Origin: an uncultured Aquimarina sp.
Lineage (GTDB): Bacteria > Bacteroidota > Bacteroidia > Flavobacteriales > Flavobacteriaceae
Length of the DNA: 64,000 nucleotides
Reading direction: 5' to 3'
Assembly (NCBI GenBank): GCA_947503135.1
Contig: CANNCQ010000008.1
Coordinates: 1-64,000, forward strand
Of this stretch, positions 10,501-18,255 are shown in pieces. Position 1 is the stretch's first letter, and each line of letters opens with the position of its first letter. The notes below the pieces were generated by a model. It was not told the DNA's origin, searched no databases, and worked only from the letters and a program-made list of their open reading frames with translations. A program made the position numbers and the translations under genes.

Positions 10501-10674
10501 AAATCAGATACAAAAAATGCTTTTGTAAACGGGTTGCCAAACGAATCACTTAACGATAAAATAGATTTGGGAGTCAATCAAGAAAAAAGCACGTTACAGC
10601 TTATTCCTTTCAAAGGAAAAGGTTTTTCATTCATTAAAATAGAAATCAATAGCTATATAGGCGCACCAAACTAA
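7585..10674 (+). CDS. large PTPS-related polytopic membrane protein, probable polysaccharide assembly
   Basis: A 1029-residue inner-membrane protein. Residues 1-400 contain about ten hydrophobic helices, with the conserved ETTYDALIHLCFAEHY and WYTGFTVMGYPPL motifs of the 6-pyruvoyl-tetrahydropterin-synthase-related membrane family, which I consider related to YfhO/GT-C type proteins. Two more helices lie near residues 555-575 and 610-630. The remaining ~400 residues are soluble and probably extracytoplasmic. Around 635-740 there is an NTF2/SnoaL-like segment (ISAYYDAIDFKEFERAYSYI), followed by beta-rich sequence. It heads a three-gene plus-strand operon with 10683-11897 and 11894-13441. The exact catalytic role (polymerase, transferase or scaffold) cannot be read from the sequence. 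Confidence 0.8.
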   Translation: MPNTTNKYLISALLIGIVFHGVSIFFTLETTYDALIHLCFAEHYATSWFEPWNYKWYTGFTVMGYPPLVHQSIALFSLIGGLKFGLFTVAFIGILLFITGVYRFSLLITGNRNTAGYAAIAAVFSSSFIETLHIFGQLPSIIGISVLMHSLPEIYLWLKSGKYKHLWTSLSLLAITITSHHVTPIFGMVFFIFPLIGMVVMDSSREKVASYKNISFRLFLNTFFKLFKRILGFGLSSLVLITFCILPYWINTKNNPITQVPIPHGSRDSFLEVTSSGLVFFLIPWGILLFVFPYLFYRYYTKRYLFFGLSFSFLTLLGTGGTTPLPKLMLGENAFNILTLDRFTLWASIMALPIFGEFLYRFVEGDLKEYLQAKFGAIFHRLLGGLLVLGVIILVIFSVNLSYFKPSQPQKIKMLPILNFLNQDQHDHWRFLPLGFGDQMAWLSAQTNAMTVDGNYHSARRLPELTSRAVERLENSKFRGIEGLGSLQQFLTVPEKYHLKYVFSNDKFYDPILYFCGWQRLRQLENGIMVWEKLNVKPLSSILPKDDIPTFQKILWGTVPMLTVIIVFLLHFKLLWFRVFKTGKTKKAAYLNFNNAYQKFNPKVVRFSFGWVLLVTTLFVFGVYRFYIANATQISPKNVISAYYDAIDFKEFERAYSYINPSSKKTKDQYMLEVAVNDGLLSSYAKLDAIKPTVLSQNDSLAKVKVETFWITPLEKVEKTFHHELRKYNNKWFVTPLAYDLDIPPDQLFTSNRTTFFNHGRRRITSEQTYHEDVLKQPVLQVLSSKLVYLNTKYSIVGEIQNVDDVPADVVINGSLYTGKNKQLASYNVMHQMKHKLLPKELTSFRINFEGIAWNKSTDKAPKKFNPKEFTDISITEKPSIYDLQCAGNVANTDLYKSVVIQEVNFEDHSINGTLFNSGLQEVTVPQLLLSYYDEHKKLLWVDHHFLAEGIRQQRKQFFSVPLADISNLKTIKSDTKNAFVNGLPNESLNDKIDLGVNQEKSTLQLIPFKGKGFSFIKIEINSYIGAPN

Positions 10675-10682
10675 AGGTAACA

Positions 10683-11897
10683 TTGAAGCAAACTAAACGA
10701 TATATTATTTTTATAGTAAACCTATGTGTTATTCACGGGGTGTTTACAGCGTTGTTATATGCGCAAAAAAAGCCGTTAGCACAATTACTTACACAAACAG
10801 CAAGCTTTGAAGCAGGAAGCCCTGTGGTTTTGAAATTCAATACCAATTTAGCGGTGAGTTTGTATTGTAATGGCTCTTACGGGGGCACACTAGTACATAG
10901 TGATACTGATGAGGCTAGTTTTAAGCTGCCTAAATTTTTAACTTCAAAAAAAGGAATTATAGATTATACATTAATCGCTAATGGAGAGTCGATAATTACA
11001 GGGAGTATTTTAATTACAGCTAGCAAAGAGACTAACAAAACATTAGAGTCGTACATTGGTCCGCCAAGTATTTCTGCCGGAGGTAATGATTATACTATGC
11101 TAGTGGTAATTCCTACCGATATTTTTGATAATCCTATTGCGAATAAAACGCCTGTAAAAATAAAGCATCAATTTTTGGAAAATCGTACGGTTTCCACAGA
11201 AAAAATTAGTGATTTTATCGCTTGGAAAAATATTTATTCCTACCCCACTTCAGGGCGATTATTAGTAGCTTCTAGCGTAAGCGAAATTCAGTCTAAAGAG
11301 TTTTCTATAGAAGTGTTTCCTGCGCAGCCTACTAATTTTAAAATAGATTATAGTCGTAAACATTCCTATGCCGATGGTAATCAAATTACTACATTCACAA
11401 CATCGGTAATTAAAGATACATACAACAACAATATTAGCGACGGAACACTTATAGATTTTGTTATTAAAAATACTAAAGGAGCGGTATTGAAAACGCGAGG
11501 GAGTAGTATTCGAGGTGTAGCTACGGCAGCAATATTGCATCCTAATTATGCCGATACTTGGCAGGTAACGGCTTATGTAAGTGGCATGGCAGTAAGTAAT
11601 AAAATTACCCTTGCCTACGAAGCAGTTACTAATAAATTGCCTGTAGCTTTCGCTGAAAAAAATAGAAAAATAACAGTAGGTCCGCTACAAAGTTTTATGG
11701 GGCAATTAATACCCGATGGAGCTGTAGTAAAATTAGCTATTTTTCAAAATGAAAAATTAGTAGAAACTAAATTGAAAACCACGGATAAAGGGAGTGTAGT
11801 GTTTGAGCTTGAAAAAGGCTTTTATAAACAGGGGTTTTACTCTTTTAAAATTGAAGCTTTAGGACTTAAAGTCGAACACCAAAACATGAAACTATGA
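10683..11897 (+). CDS. exported Ig-like (invasin/Big-type) protein
   Basis: A 404-residue protein made of repeated beta-sandwich segments. Phrases such as DKYNNNISDGTLIDF-like loops (DTYNNNISDGTLIDFVI near residue 245) and the preceding segment (FDNPIANKTPVKI near residue 155) match bacterial Ig-like domains of the Big_1/invasin class. It starts with TTG at 10683. No in-frame ATG gives a signal peptide, whereas the TTG start gives a basic N-terminus and a hydrophobic stretch ending in LYAQ, a good signal sequence. It lies 8 bp after the PTPS-related membrane gene and overlaps the GH5-like gene by 4 bp (ATGA), so the three are translationally linked. It is probably a periplasmic partner of the polysaccharide machinery. 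No enzyme motif was seen. Confidence 0.78.
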   Translation: MKQTKRYIIFIVNLCVIHGVFTALLYAQKKPLAQLLTQTASFEAGSPVVLKFNTNLAVSLYCNGSYGGTLVHSDTDEASFKLPKFLTSKKGIIDYTLIANGESIITGSILITASKETNKTLESYIGPPSISAGGNDYTMLVVIPTDIFDNPIANKTPVKIKHQFLENRTVSTEKISDFIAWKNIYSYPTSGRLLVASSVSEIQSKEFSIEVFPAQPTNFKIDYSRKHSYADGNQITTFTTSVIKDTYNNNISDGTLIDFVIKNTKGAVLKTRGSSIRGVATAAILHPNYADTWQVTAYVSGMAVSNKITLAYEAVTNKLPVAFAEKNRKITVGPLQSFMGQLIPDGAVVKLAIFQNEKLVETKLKTTDKGSVVFELEKGFYKQGFYSFKIEALGLKVEHQNMKL

Positions 11898-13441
11898 GTT
11901 CTTACAAAAACACTTACCGCGTTGTATTGCTCAGTATTTTTATAGGAGCAAACGTTCTGATTCTATTCGGTATCGGGCAATTATTTTCATACTTAAATAC
12001 AGGAGTAGATCGCTCCTCTATATTACATACGTCGCTACCCGATGCGAAAGTGTACTTACCTAAAGTTACTTGGGAAAACACCAGCAACCCTGGCCGACCA
12101 ATAGAGAAGCAAACTTTAGCAGAAATTGAATCTAATTACTTACAATCTTGGTACGTAAAAAATGTAGCTTATAAAACCAATAATTCTTTAGGTATTGAAG
12201 ATTTCTATACCCAGAGTGCACGACTTAATATTTTGAATCATTTACAAGATCAGAAAGAAAAAAACATACAAATAGAAGCCACAAGTATTCACCATAATTT
12301 ATCGTTAGATTTTTACAGTTTAGATGGACAGTTGGCAGTCTTAACAGATAGAGATAGCAAGCAATATCAACGTGTGTTTAAAGATGATAAACTAGTTTTA
12401 GAAACAGAATTTGAAGCGAATTACAAAGTAGTATTATTGTTAGAAGATGGATTTTGGAAAACACGTCATTTGGTAAAGCAACCCAGCTCGAATTTAGTAG
12501 AAAAAGAAACAACTATTCCGTTATGTACGGTCAAAGAAAATAACATTTATATAGGCGATACGCTTTATCAAATTAAAGGAATCAATTACTACCCGCAAAA
12601 CACTCCTTGGGATATGTTTGGAGAAAAATTTGATGTAAAAAAAATAGCCAAAGATTTCGAAATTATAAAAAAACTAAACTTAAATACGATTCGAATATTC
12701 GTGGGTTATAAAGACTTTGGGGAAGCCGAAGTAATCCCAGAAAAACTAAACAAATTAAAGCAGGTTTTAGACTTAGCAAAAACACATAATTTAAAAGCAA
12801 TTGTAACCCTTTTCGATTTTTACGGCAACTACGAAGTTTTAGATTGGACACTTACACATCGGCATGTAGAGCAGGTAGTTTCTGCCTTAAAAGATCATAC
12901 AGCAATACTTGCTTGGGATGTTAAAAATGAGCCTAATTTAGATTTTCAAACACGAAACAAAACTACTGTTTTGGCGTGGCTAAAAGAAACGATTACACAA
13001 ATCAAAAAATACGATCCAAATCATTTAATAACCATCGGTTGGTCAAATACTGATAGTGCCGATTTATTAAAAGATAAGGTGGATTTTGTTTCCTTTCATT
13101 ACTATGAAGATTTGAGTGAATTTGAAGGCAAATATTCAAACTTAATCTCTAAAATTAGGAAGCCTTTAGTGTTGCAAGAATATGGTTTGTCTTCCAGTAA
13201 AGGGCTTTGGGATCCACTAGGAGCTAATGAAAAAAAACAAGCAAAGTATTATACCGATTTTCAAGAAATTTTAAATAAAAATAACATCCATCACCTTCCG
13301 TGGACATTGTATGATTTTACACAGGTGCCTTCCTCAGTTGTAGGTAAATTACCTTGGCGGAAACATCAACAAAAGCACTTTGGTTTTATTGATAATGAGG
13401 GAAACCCCAAAAAGGCTTTTGAGGTTCTCAAGGGGGAGTAA
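11894..13441 (+). CDS. membrane-anchored GH5-like glycoside hydrolase
   Basis: A retaining clan GH-A hydrolase facing the periplasm. An N-terminal helix (about residues 10-33) anchors it. Residues ~70-200 form an NTF2-like domain (QARLNILNHLQD-type segment), similar in style to that of the PTPS-related protein two genes upstream. The TIM barrel runs from ~220 to the end, starting at the YQIKGINYYPQNTPW strand. The acid/base is Glu346 in AWDVKNEPNLDF and the nucleophile Glu429 in PLVLQEYGLSS, so the enzyme looks active. By analogy with PelA, PgaB or BcsZ, it probably trims or edits the exported glycan. The substrate is unknown. The start overlaps the previous stop as ATGA. Confidence 0.85.
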   Translation: MSSYKNTYRVVLLSIFIGANVLILFGIGQLFSYLNTGVDRSSILHTSLPDAKVYLPKVTWENTSNPGRPIEKQTLAEIESNYLQSWYVKNVAYKTNNSLGIEDFYTQSARLNILNHLQDQKEKNIQIEATSIHHNLSLDFYSLDGQLAVLTDRDSKQYQRVFKDDKLVLETEFEANYKVVLLLEDGFWKTRHLVKQPSSNLVEKETTIPLCTVKENNIYIGDTLYQIKGINYYPQNTPWDMFGEKFDVKKIAKDFEIIKKLNLNTIRIFVGYKDFGEAEVIPEKLNKLKQVLDLAKTHNLKAIVTLFDFYGNYEVLDWTLTHRHVEQVVSALKDHTAILAWDVKNEPNLDFQTRNKTTVLAWLKETITQIKKYDPNHLITIGWSNTDSADLLKDKVDFVSFHYYEDLSEFEGKYSNLISKIRKPLVLQEYGLSSSKGLWDPLGANEKKQAKYYTDFQEILNKNNIHHLPWTLYDFTQVPSSVVGKLPWRKHQQKHFGFIDNEGNPKKAFEVLKGE

Positions 13442-13459
13442 TAAAATTGTTTTTGGTAT

Positions 13460-14638
13460 TTATTTTTTACCAGAAATTGAGTTGAATTCGTCAATATACA
13501 TAGCTACAATTTTTGACATAGGCAATGCAGTTGCTGCTTTGTAATTTGCATGCCCTAAAGCAATTCTATGTGTGGGTTTTAGTATAATATTTTTTATAGC
13601 ATTGGCTAAACTATCGGCACTTTCAGGAGCAAAGAATTCCCCTCGGTAGCCTTCTTCTTTAACCAAAACACTTAAGTCTCCTAGGTTAGGCATCACAACA
13701 GCTTTACCGTAGCTGCCTGCTTGGTGTAGCACTCCAGAGCTTCCTGTAGTTGAGGTATATGGAAATACGACCACAGCGCTTTCTTCAAACAAACCAGCAA
13801 CATCCTCTTCTGCTACATACCCCGTAAAAATTAGTCGCGGCACATGTATGAATTTTTTAGCAACTTCGGCTAAATATCCAGGGACATTAGGGTTGTCGGT
13901 GCCAGCAATAACTATTTCAATATCTCTATTGGTAGTTGCTCTAATTTTTTCTACAGCTTCAATTAAAATTTCTACTTTTTTATACGTTCCAAACTTTCCG
14001 AAAGTCATAATTTTTAAAGGACCTTCGGGTAAATTATAGTTAGGCGCTTTCGGAATTTCAAAAGTTCCGTGAGGTATTAGCTTTACATTTTTTGCTTTGT
14101 ATTTTTTGTTTAAAATTTCAACGTATTTACTAATCGTTACTGCTACGGTATCGGATTTTAATATAAAACGGGTTAATGTGACGCCAATAAAATTATAGGC
14201 TTTTTGCATTAATTTATTGTTGGTAAAGCCAGCGCTTTTTAAGTCTACTTGTTCTAAAATATTATGAAGTAATGTTATGGTTGGGATACCTTTTAACTTA
14301 CAAGCCCATGGCAATAACAACCCAAGTGCTGCAGCTAATTTTTTATCACCAAACTTCATAAATTGTAGGTTGAGTAATACGGCATTTGGTTTTACAGTAT
14401 TCACCACTTTCATTACTGAAAATAAGTTGGTGTAGCTATTAAAATCCCAACAGTGTTTTACGGTAATTTTGCAACCTTCTTCTTCAAAATTAATGTCAGC
14501 AGTATTTGGTTGTACATCGGTTAAAAGGATTAGTTCACTAACTTTTTGATGTTGTCTAAAATGTTTCACCAAATAATAAGCATACTCATTTAAAGTTACT
14601 TTGCTTGGCGGGAAGGCGGTTATTATAGCAAGTTTCAT
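13460..14638 (-). CDS. GT4-type glycosyltransferase
   Basis: A GT-B fold glycosyltransferase of 392 residues. The N-terminal domain begins MKLAIITAFPPSKVTLNEYA. The C-terminal nucleotide-binding domain contains PLKIMTFGKFGTYKKVEIL, FTGYVAEEDVAGLFEESAVVVFPYTSTTGSSGVLHQAGSYGKAVV (the E-x7-E-like donor-site region), which is typical of GT4 enzymes. It is convergent with the GH5-like gene (18-bp gap) and lies downstream of the flippase gene on the same strand, but a 94-bp gap holds its own promoter-like element at 14662-14728. A GT4/flippase pair recalls PelF/PelG, but sequence identity to those cannot be judged here. Confidence 0.87.
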   Translation of the reverse strand: MKLAIITAFPPSKVTLNEYAYYLVKHFRQHQKVSELILLTDVQPNTADINFEEEGCKITVKHCWDFNSYTNLFSVMKVVNTVKPNAVLLNLQFMKFGDKKLAAALGLLLPWACKLKGIPTITLLHNILEQVDLKSAGFTNNKLMQKAYNFIGVTLTRFILKSDTVAVTISKYVEILNKKYKAKNVKLIPHGTFEIPKAPNYNLPEGPLKIMTFGKFGTYKKVEILIEAVEKIRATTNRDIEIVIAGTDNPNVPGYLAEVAKKFIHVPRLIFTGYVAEEDVAGLFEESAVVVFPYTSTTGSSGVLHQAGSYGKAVVMPNLGDLSVLVKEEGYRGEFFAPESADSLANAIKNIILKPTHRIALGHANYKAATALPMSKIVAMYIDEFNSISGKK

Positions 14639-14661
14639 GGGGTGTAGGTTTGGTTATGGGA

Positions 14662-14728
14662 TAAATATATTTTGTTCACACTAATTATTTGAGGTAATTC
14701 GGTGAATGACTCTTTGGTATAGGTGAGT
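14662..14728 (-). promoter_or_regulatory. activator-type promoter with 21-bp direct repeats (GT4 gene)
   Basis: On the minus strand ACTCACCTAT (14728-14719) and ATTCACCGAA (14707-14698) are direct repeats with a 21-bp period. They are followed after 28 bp by TATATTTA (14669-14662), one mismatch from TAnnTTTG. The start codon is 24 bp further on. There is no TTG at the expected -33 position. The element sits between the flippase stop and the GT4 start and gives GT4 its own promoter. The geometry is identical to the sites at 7455, 22282 and 27863. Confidence 0.6.
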
Positions 14729-14732
14729 AGCG

Positions 14733-15986
14733 TTATGTTTTAGATATACCTGTATTGTAGGTATTTGAAAAGCCAAAAAAATATATTAACTGTACTGTTA
14801 GCAATGTCGACATAGCATATATTTGTACCATTACAACTTGGAGTAAACTATCGTGAAAAAAAACAATAAGTACTACTTGCGTTACGCCTAATAAGGCGGA
14901 AAGTAATACAGGAATATAGACATCTAAAGACAAAAAGTAATACGCAAAAATATTAGATATAGCAAAGAGCGAGGTCGCAATGGCATACTTCCAAAGTAAA
15001 GGAGCTATGCTTATATAGGCGCTTCCGAAAAGCAATTGTACCACTGTAGTTGGAAACAAATAACAAGTTAAAACAATGCAGAAAGCAAGTATTCCAATAT
15101 AAAGTACATATTTTGAAAGTACAGGACGGGTTGATTTTCCTTCTTTATGAAGAAGTACGACTTTTGGCAATAAAATCATTACAAACATCCAAGCAACAAA
15201 ATAAACCACTCTACCTATTAATGCCAAGGAAGCATACAGGCCCGCTTCGTAGGCTTCAAAATAATGTTTTACCAAAAGAATGTCGCTGTTATTGATAATG
15301 ATTTGACTGAGCTCATAAAACGCCGTAAGCCAAAAGAATTTTTTGATGTGACTACTATGCTCTTGTGTAAAGGCAGTAACCTTTTTAAAATTAATGGTTT
15401 CTTTAGCAAAAGGGAACAATCCAAAAATTAAAGAAATTAATATACCCGAAGCCACCAGTACAGATGAATTTTGGTTGAATAGGAGTAACAAACTAATGGT
15501 AATTATAAGTCTACTTAACATTTCCGTTTGGTAAGTAAAGGCCAATTTTCCAAAACGATTTTTTCCTTGCAAAATTCCTCTGTTTACACTCATTATAAAA
15601 TAAAGTGGTACGCCAATACCAAACAGTACAAACATGGTGTGCGATTTGGTGTTGAAAACAGATTGGAATTGGAAAGCCGTAACTACAATTCCTACCCCTA
15701 GTAAAATGCCAATTAACGATGCGTATTTGTAAATACTATTTATGAATCCAGAGAATACTTCAGCTTCAAACAATACAGAAAATTTAGCGGTAGCTAATTG
15801 AAAAGTCATTGCGATGAAAGATAGCACTAGTAAAAGTGTTATTAAAATAGCCGCATCGGCAAATTGTTGAGGGCCTAAAATTCGGCCTAGTATTAAATTG
15901 TAGGCATAATTACCAGCATTTACAACCAAAGCACTTAACATAAACCAATGCTCGGAAGATATTTTTTTGGGTAAAGATATTGGCAT
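14733..15986 (-). CDS. polysaccharide flippase (PST/MATE-like, Wzx/PelG type)
   Basis: A polytopic inner-membrane protein of 417 residues with about 12 hydrophobic helices. It begins with SSEHWFMLSALVVNAGNYAYNLILGRILGPQQFADAAI, the usual first-helix signature of oligosaccharide flippases, and has the RGILQGKNRFGKLA loop near residue 135. It probably moves lipid-linked sugars, or assists glycan export, across the inner membrane for this locus. It is divergent from the TPR/beta-barrel exporter gene at 16086, with an inverted repeat in the shared gap. Confidence 0.87.
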   Translation of the reverse strand: MPISLPKKISSEHWFMLSALVVNAGNYAYNLILGRILGPQQFADAAILITLLLVLSFIAMTFQLATAKFSVLFEAEVFSGFINSIYKYASLIGILLGVGIVVTAFQFQSVFNTKSHTMFVLFGIGVPLYFIMSVNRGILQGKNRFGKLAFTYQTEMLSRLIITISLLLLFNQNSSVLVASGILISLIFGLFPFAKETINFKKVTAFTQEHSSHIKKFFWLTAFYELSQIIINNSDILLVKHYFEAYEAGLYASLALIGRVVYFVAWMFVMILLPKVVLLHKEGKSTRPVLSKYVLYIGILAFCIVLTCYLFPTTVVQLLFGSAYISIAPLLWKYAIATSLFAISNIFAYYFLSLDVYIPVLLSALLGVTQVVLIVFFHDSLLQVVMVQIYAMSTLLTVQLIYFFGFSNTYNTGISKT

Positions 15987-16027
15987 AGGTGTTTAGTGGT
16001 GTTTAATTCATTTAAAGTAAGGGAATT

Positions 16028-16057
16028 AAGTTAATCTACAAAAGATATGATTAACTT
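16028..16057. promoter_or_regulatory. inverted repeat in the flippase/YaiO divergent gap
   Basis: A perfect 9-bp inverted repeat, AAGTTAATC at 16028-16036 and GATTAACTT at 16049-16057, with a 12-bp spacer. It lies midway between the two divergent starts (15986 and 16086). The spacing fits a dimeric repressor or activator operator. No regulator can be assigned. Confidence 0.4.
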
Positions 16058-16085
16058 AGTGTAACAAAAAAAGGATAGTAATTAT

Positions 16086-18164
16086 ATGCTAAAAAAAATA
16101 CTTGTAGTACTCTTTTTATTATTTCACACGTTGTTTTTTGGACAACAAATGCAAGAAGGATTTACGTATTTAGAAACCGGTAAATATCAAAAAGCAGCCT
16201 CTTTTTTTAAGGAAGTTTTGAAAGACTATCCAAAAAATAAAACAGCTAAACTTTGCTACGGTCGTGCTGTGGGTTTGCTTGGAGATTCCAAGCAAGCGGT
16301 TACCATTTTTACAGCTTTAAAAAAACAATATCCTACAGATTTTGAAATAAAATTGAATTATGCCGAAGCCTTATTATGGGATAAGCAATTTAAAGAGGCT
16401 GAAAGTTTTTATGAGAATTTAGTAGCGGAAGATGAATTAAGTTTTCCAGCAGTTTTGGGGTATGCAAATACACTTTCAAATTTAAAAAAATATCCATCGG
16501 CATTAGATAATGTAAATGCCGCTTTGGAGTTGCAAAAAGGAAACAAAAATGCACTAAACTCTAGGAAATATATTCGCTTGGGATATGCTAATGTGTTAGC
16601 ACAAAATAAAGAATATGACAAAGCATTATTATTGTTAGATGATAACTTAAAAGAGAATCCCAACGATAAAGATTCAAAATTAAACAAAGCCAATATTTAT
16701 TTAATTACAAACAATTTGGGAAATGCAGAAAAAGTATATAGTTCGATGGCCATTTCGCCAACGGATAGCATCATTTCCTTTAACGGTTTAGCGTTAGTAG
16801 CTCATAAAAAATTTAAAAATAAAGAAGCCTTAAAAATTAGTACCAAAGCTAAAAATAAAGTTGAAAATCATACGAATGAAAAAGAACTTTATTTAGCAAC
16901 TCAAGAGCGGTATATTCAAGCTTTGTTATGGAATAGAAAATATAAAATTGCTGCTGCAGAAATTAAGAAAATAAAGTTGTTATACCCTGAAAATACAAGG
17001 GTAAAAAGTTTAGAAGCTACGCATGGAATGTTTACGAGTAACTTTGAAAAGAGTACCGCTAATTATAAGTCCATTTTAAAAAAACAGCCTCAATCATTCG
17101 ATGGAAATTTAGGAATTGCAAATGCATATAGAGCTACAGGAAACGATATAAAAAGTTATGAGTATATTTTTAATACGCTAAGTTATTTCGATCAACAACC
17201 CGATGCTGAGAAATTACTTAAAACTTTAAAAAAATCCCACACACCATGGGTACAACAAAAAACAGTATTCACTTTCGATAACGGAAACAATGAGAGCCTT
17301 AGTGGAGAACTATCTGCACAAATTCCACTTTCTACAAAAGCAATAGTAAGCGCTAATTATAGTCACCGTAATACCAAAAATACGGTATCAAAAGTAAAAG
17401 CAACAACGGATGAATTCTCTTTAGGATTTTCCTATAAATTTACAGGAAAACTGTTGTTAGCTTCAAGCTTAGGGGCTACAACTTCTAATGCTATAACAAG
17501 AAGCTTCACCTCATTAATTGGTGAAGTAAAGTTAAAAACGAAACCTTACCGACTCCAAAATTTAGAGCTAGGTTACCAAAGGCAATTGCAAAATTTTAAT
17601 GCAGATTTAATTGATCGAGAAATTATAATGAACAATTATTTTTTGACTTATAATTTAAGTACAAATTTTAATTTAGGGCTATATGCACAGTACATATTTA
17701 CCAATCAAACCGATGATAATACACGCAACTTATTGTTTGCCTCTTTGTATTACACTATTTTCCATAGGCCAGTAGTAAAAACAGGAATTAATTACCAAAC
17801 GCTTAGTTTTAAAAATCAAGTGCCTACTATTTATTTTAGTCCCGAAAAATTTCATGTAGTTGAGTTGTTTATTGATTTAATTAGTAACCAATCGGGCAAT
17901 TGGTTTTATGCAGCAAATGTAGCTGCGGGTTATCAGTTTATAGAAGATGACCCAGCATCCGAAGCTTTTAGACTCGAAGGGAAACTAGGTTATAAATTCT
18001 CAGATCGTTTTTCAGTAAAAACTTATGCTAAACATAGTAATATCGCCTCTGCCACCGCAGCAGGATTTCAATTCACGGAATTTGGATTAATGCTTAAATG
18101 GTATTTTTTAAGACGGCCTATTTTTAATAAAAAGATAGAGGCATTGAAGAGGAATAAAAATTAA
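16086..18164 (+). CDS. TPR plus YaiO-type outer-membrane beta-barrel exporter
   Basis: A signal peptide (MLKKILVVLFLLFHTLFFGQQ) is followed by about ten TPR-like helical repeats (residues ~22-390; for example EGFTYLETGKYQKAASFFKEVL). The C-terminal ~290 residues have alternating amphipathic strands with SANYSHRNTKNT, LELGYQRQLQNF and TEFGLMLKWYF, typical of an outer-membrane beta-barrel of the YaiO family. TPR plus barrel is the layout of exopolysaccharide exporters such as PelB, PgaA and BcsC. With the neighbouring transferases and flippase, it is the probable outer-membrane exit for the glycan. It ends in a strand followed by a short basic tail. Confidence 0.85.
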   Translation: MLKKILVVLFLLFHTLFFGQQMQEGFTYLETGKYQKAASFFKEVLKDYPKNKTAKLCYGRAVGLLGDSKQAVTIFTALKKQYPTDFEIKLNYAEALLWDKQFKEAESFYENLVAEDELSFPAVLGYANTLSNLKKYPSALDNVNAALELQKGNKNALNSRKYIRLGYANVLAQNKEYDKALLLLDDNLKENPNDKDSKLNKANIYLITNNLGNAEKVYSSMAISPTDSIISFNGLALVAHKKFKNKEALKISTKAKNKVENHTNEKELYLATQERYIQALLWNRKYKIAAAEIKKIKLLYPENTRVKSLEATHGMFTSNFEKSTANYKSILKKQPQSFDGNLGIANAYRATGNDIKSYEYIFNTLSYFDQQPDAEKLLKTLKKSHTPWVQQKTVFTFDNGNNESLSGELSAQIPLSTKAIVSANYSHRNTKNTVSKVKATTDEFSLGFSYKFTGKLLLASSLGATTSNAITRSFTSLIGEVKLKTKPYRLQNLELGYQRQLQNFNADLIDREIIMNNYFLTYNLSTNFNLGLYAQYIFTNQTDDNTRNLLFASLYYTIFHRPVVKTGINYQTLSFKNQVPTIYFSPEKFHVVELFIDLISNQSGNWFYAANVAAGYQFIEDDPASEAFRLEGKLGYKFSDRFSVKTYAKHSNIASATAAGFQFTEFGLMLKWYFLRRPIFNKKIEALKRNKN

Positions 18165-18191
18165 TATTTTATAGTTGAAATACTTCTAAAC

Positions 18192-18227
18192 AAAAAAAGG
18201 CAAAACATATACTGCTTTACCCTTTTT
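18192..18227. terminator. probable bidirectional terminator
   Basis: An imperfect hairpin with an A-rich left arm (AAAAAAAGGCAAA) and a complementary T-rich right arm (TTTACCCTTTTT), located between convergent genes ending at 18164 and 18256. One mismatch interrupts the stem. Confidence 0.5.
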
Positions 18228-18255
18228 ACTAACCAAAATAATTAATTAAAAACTA

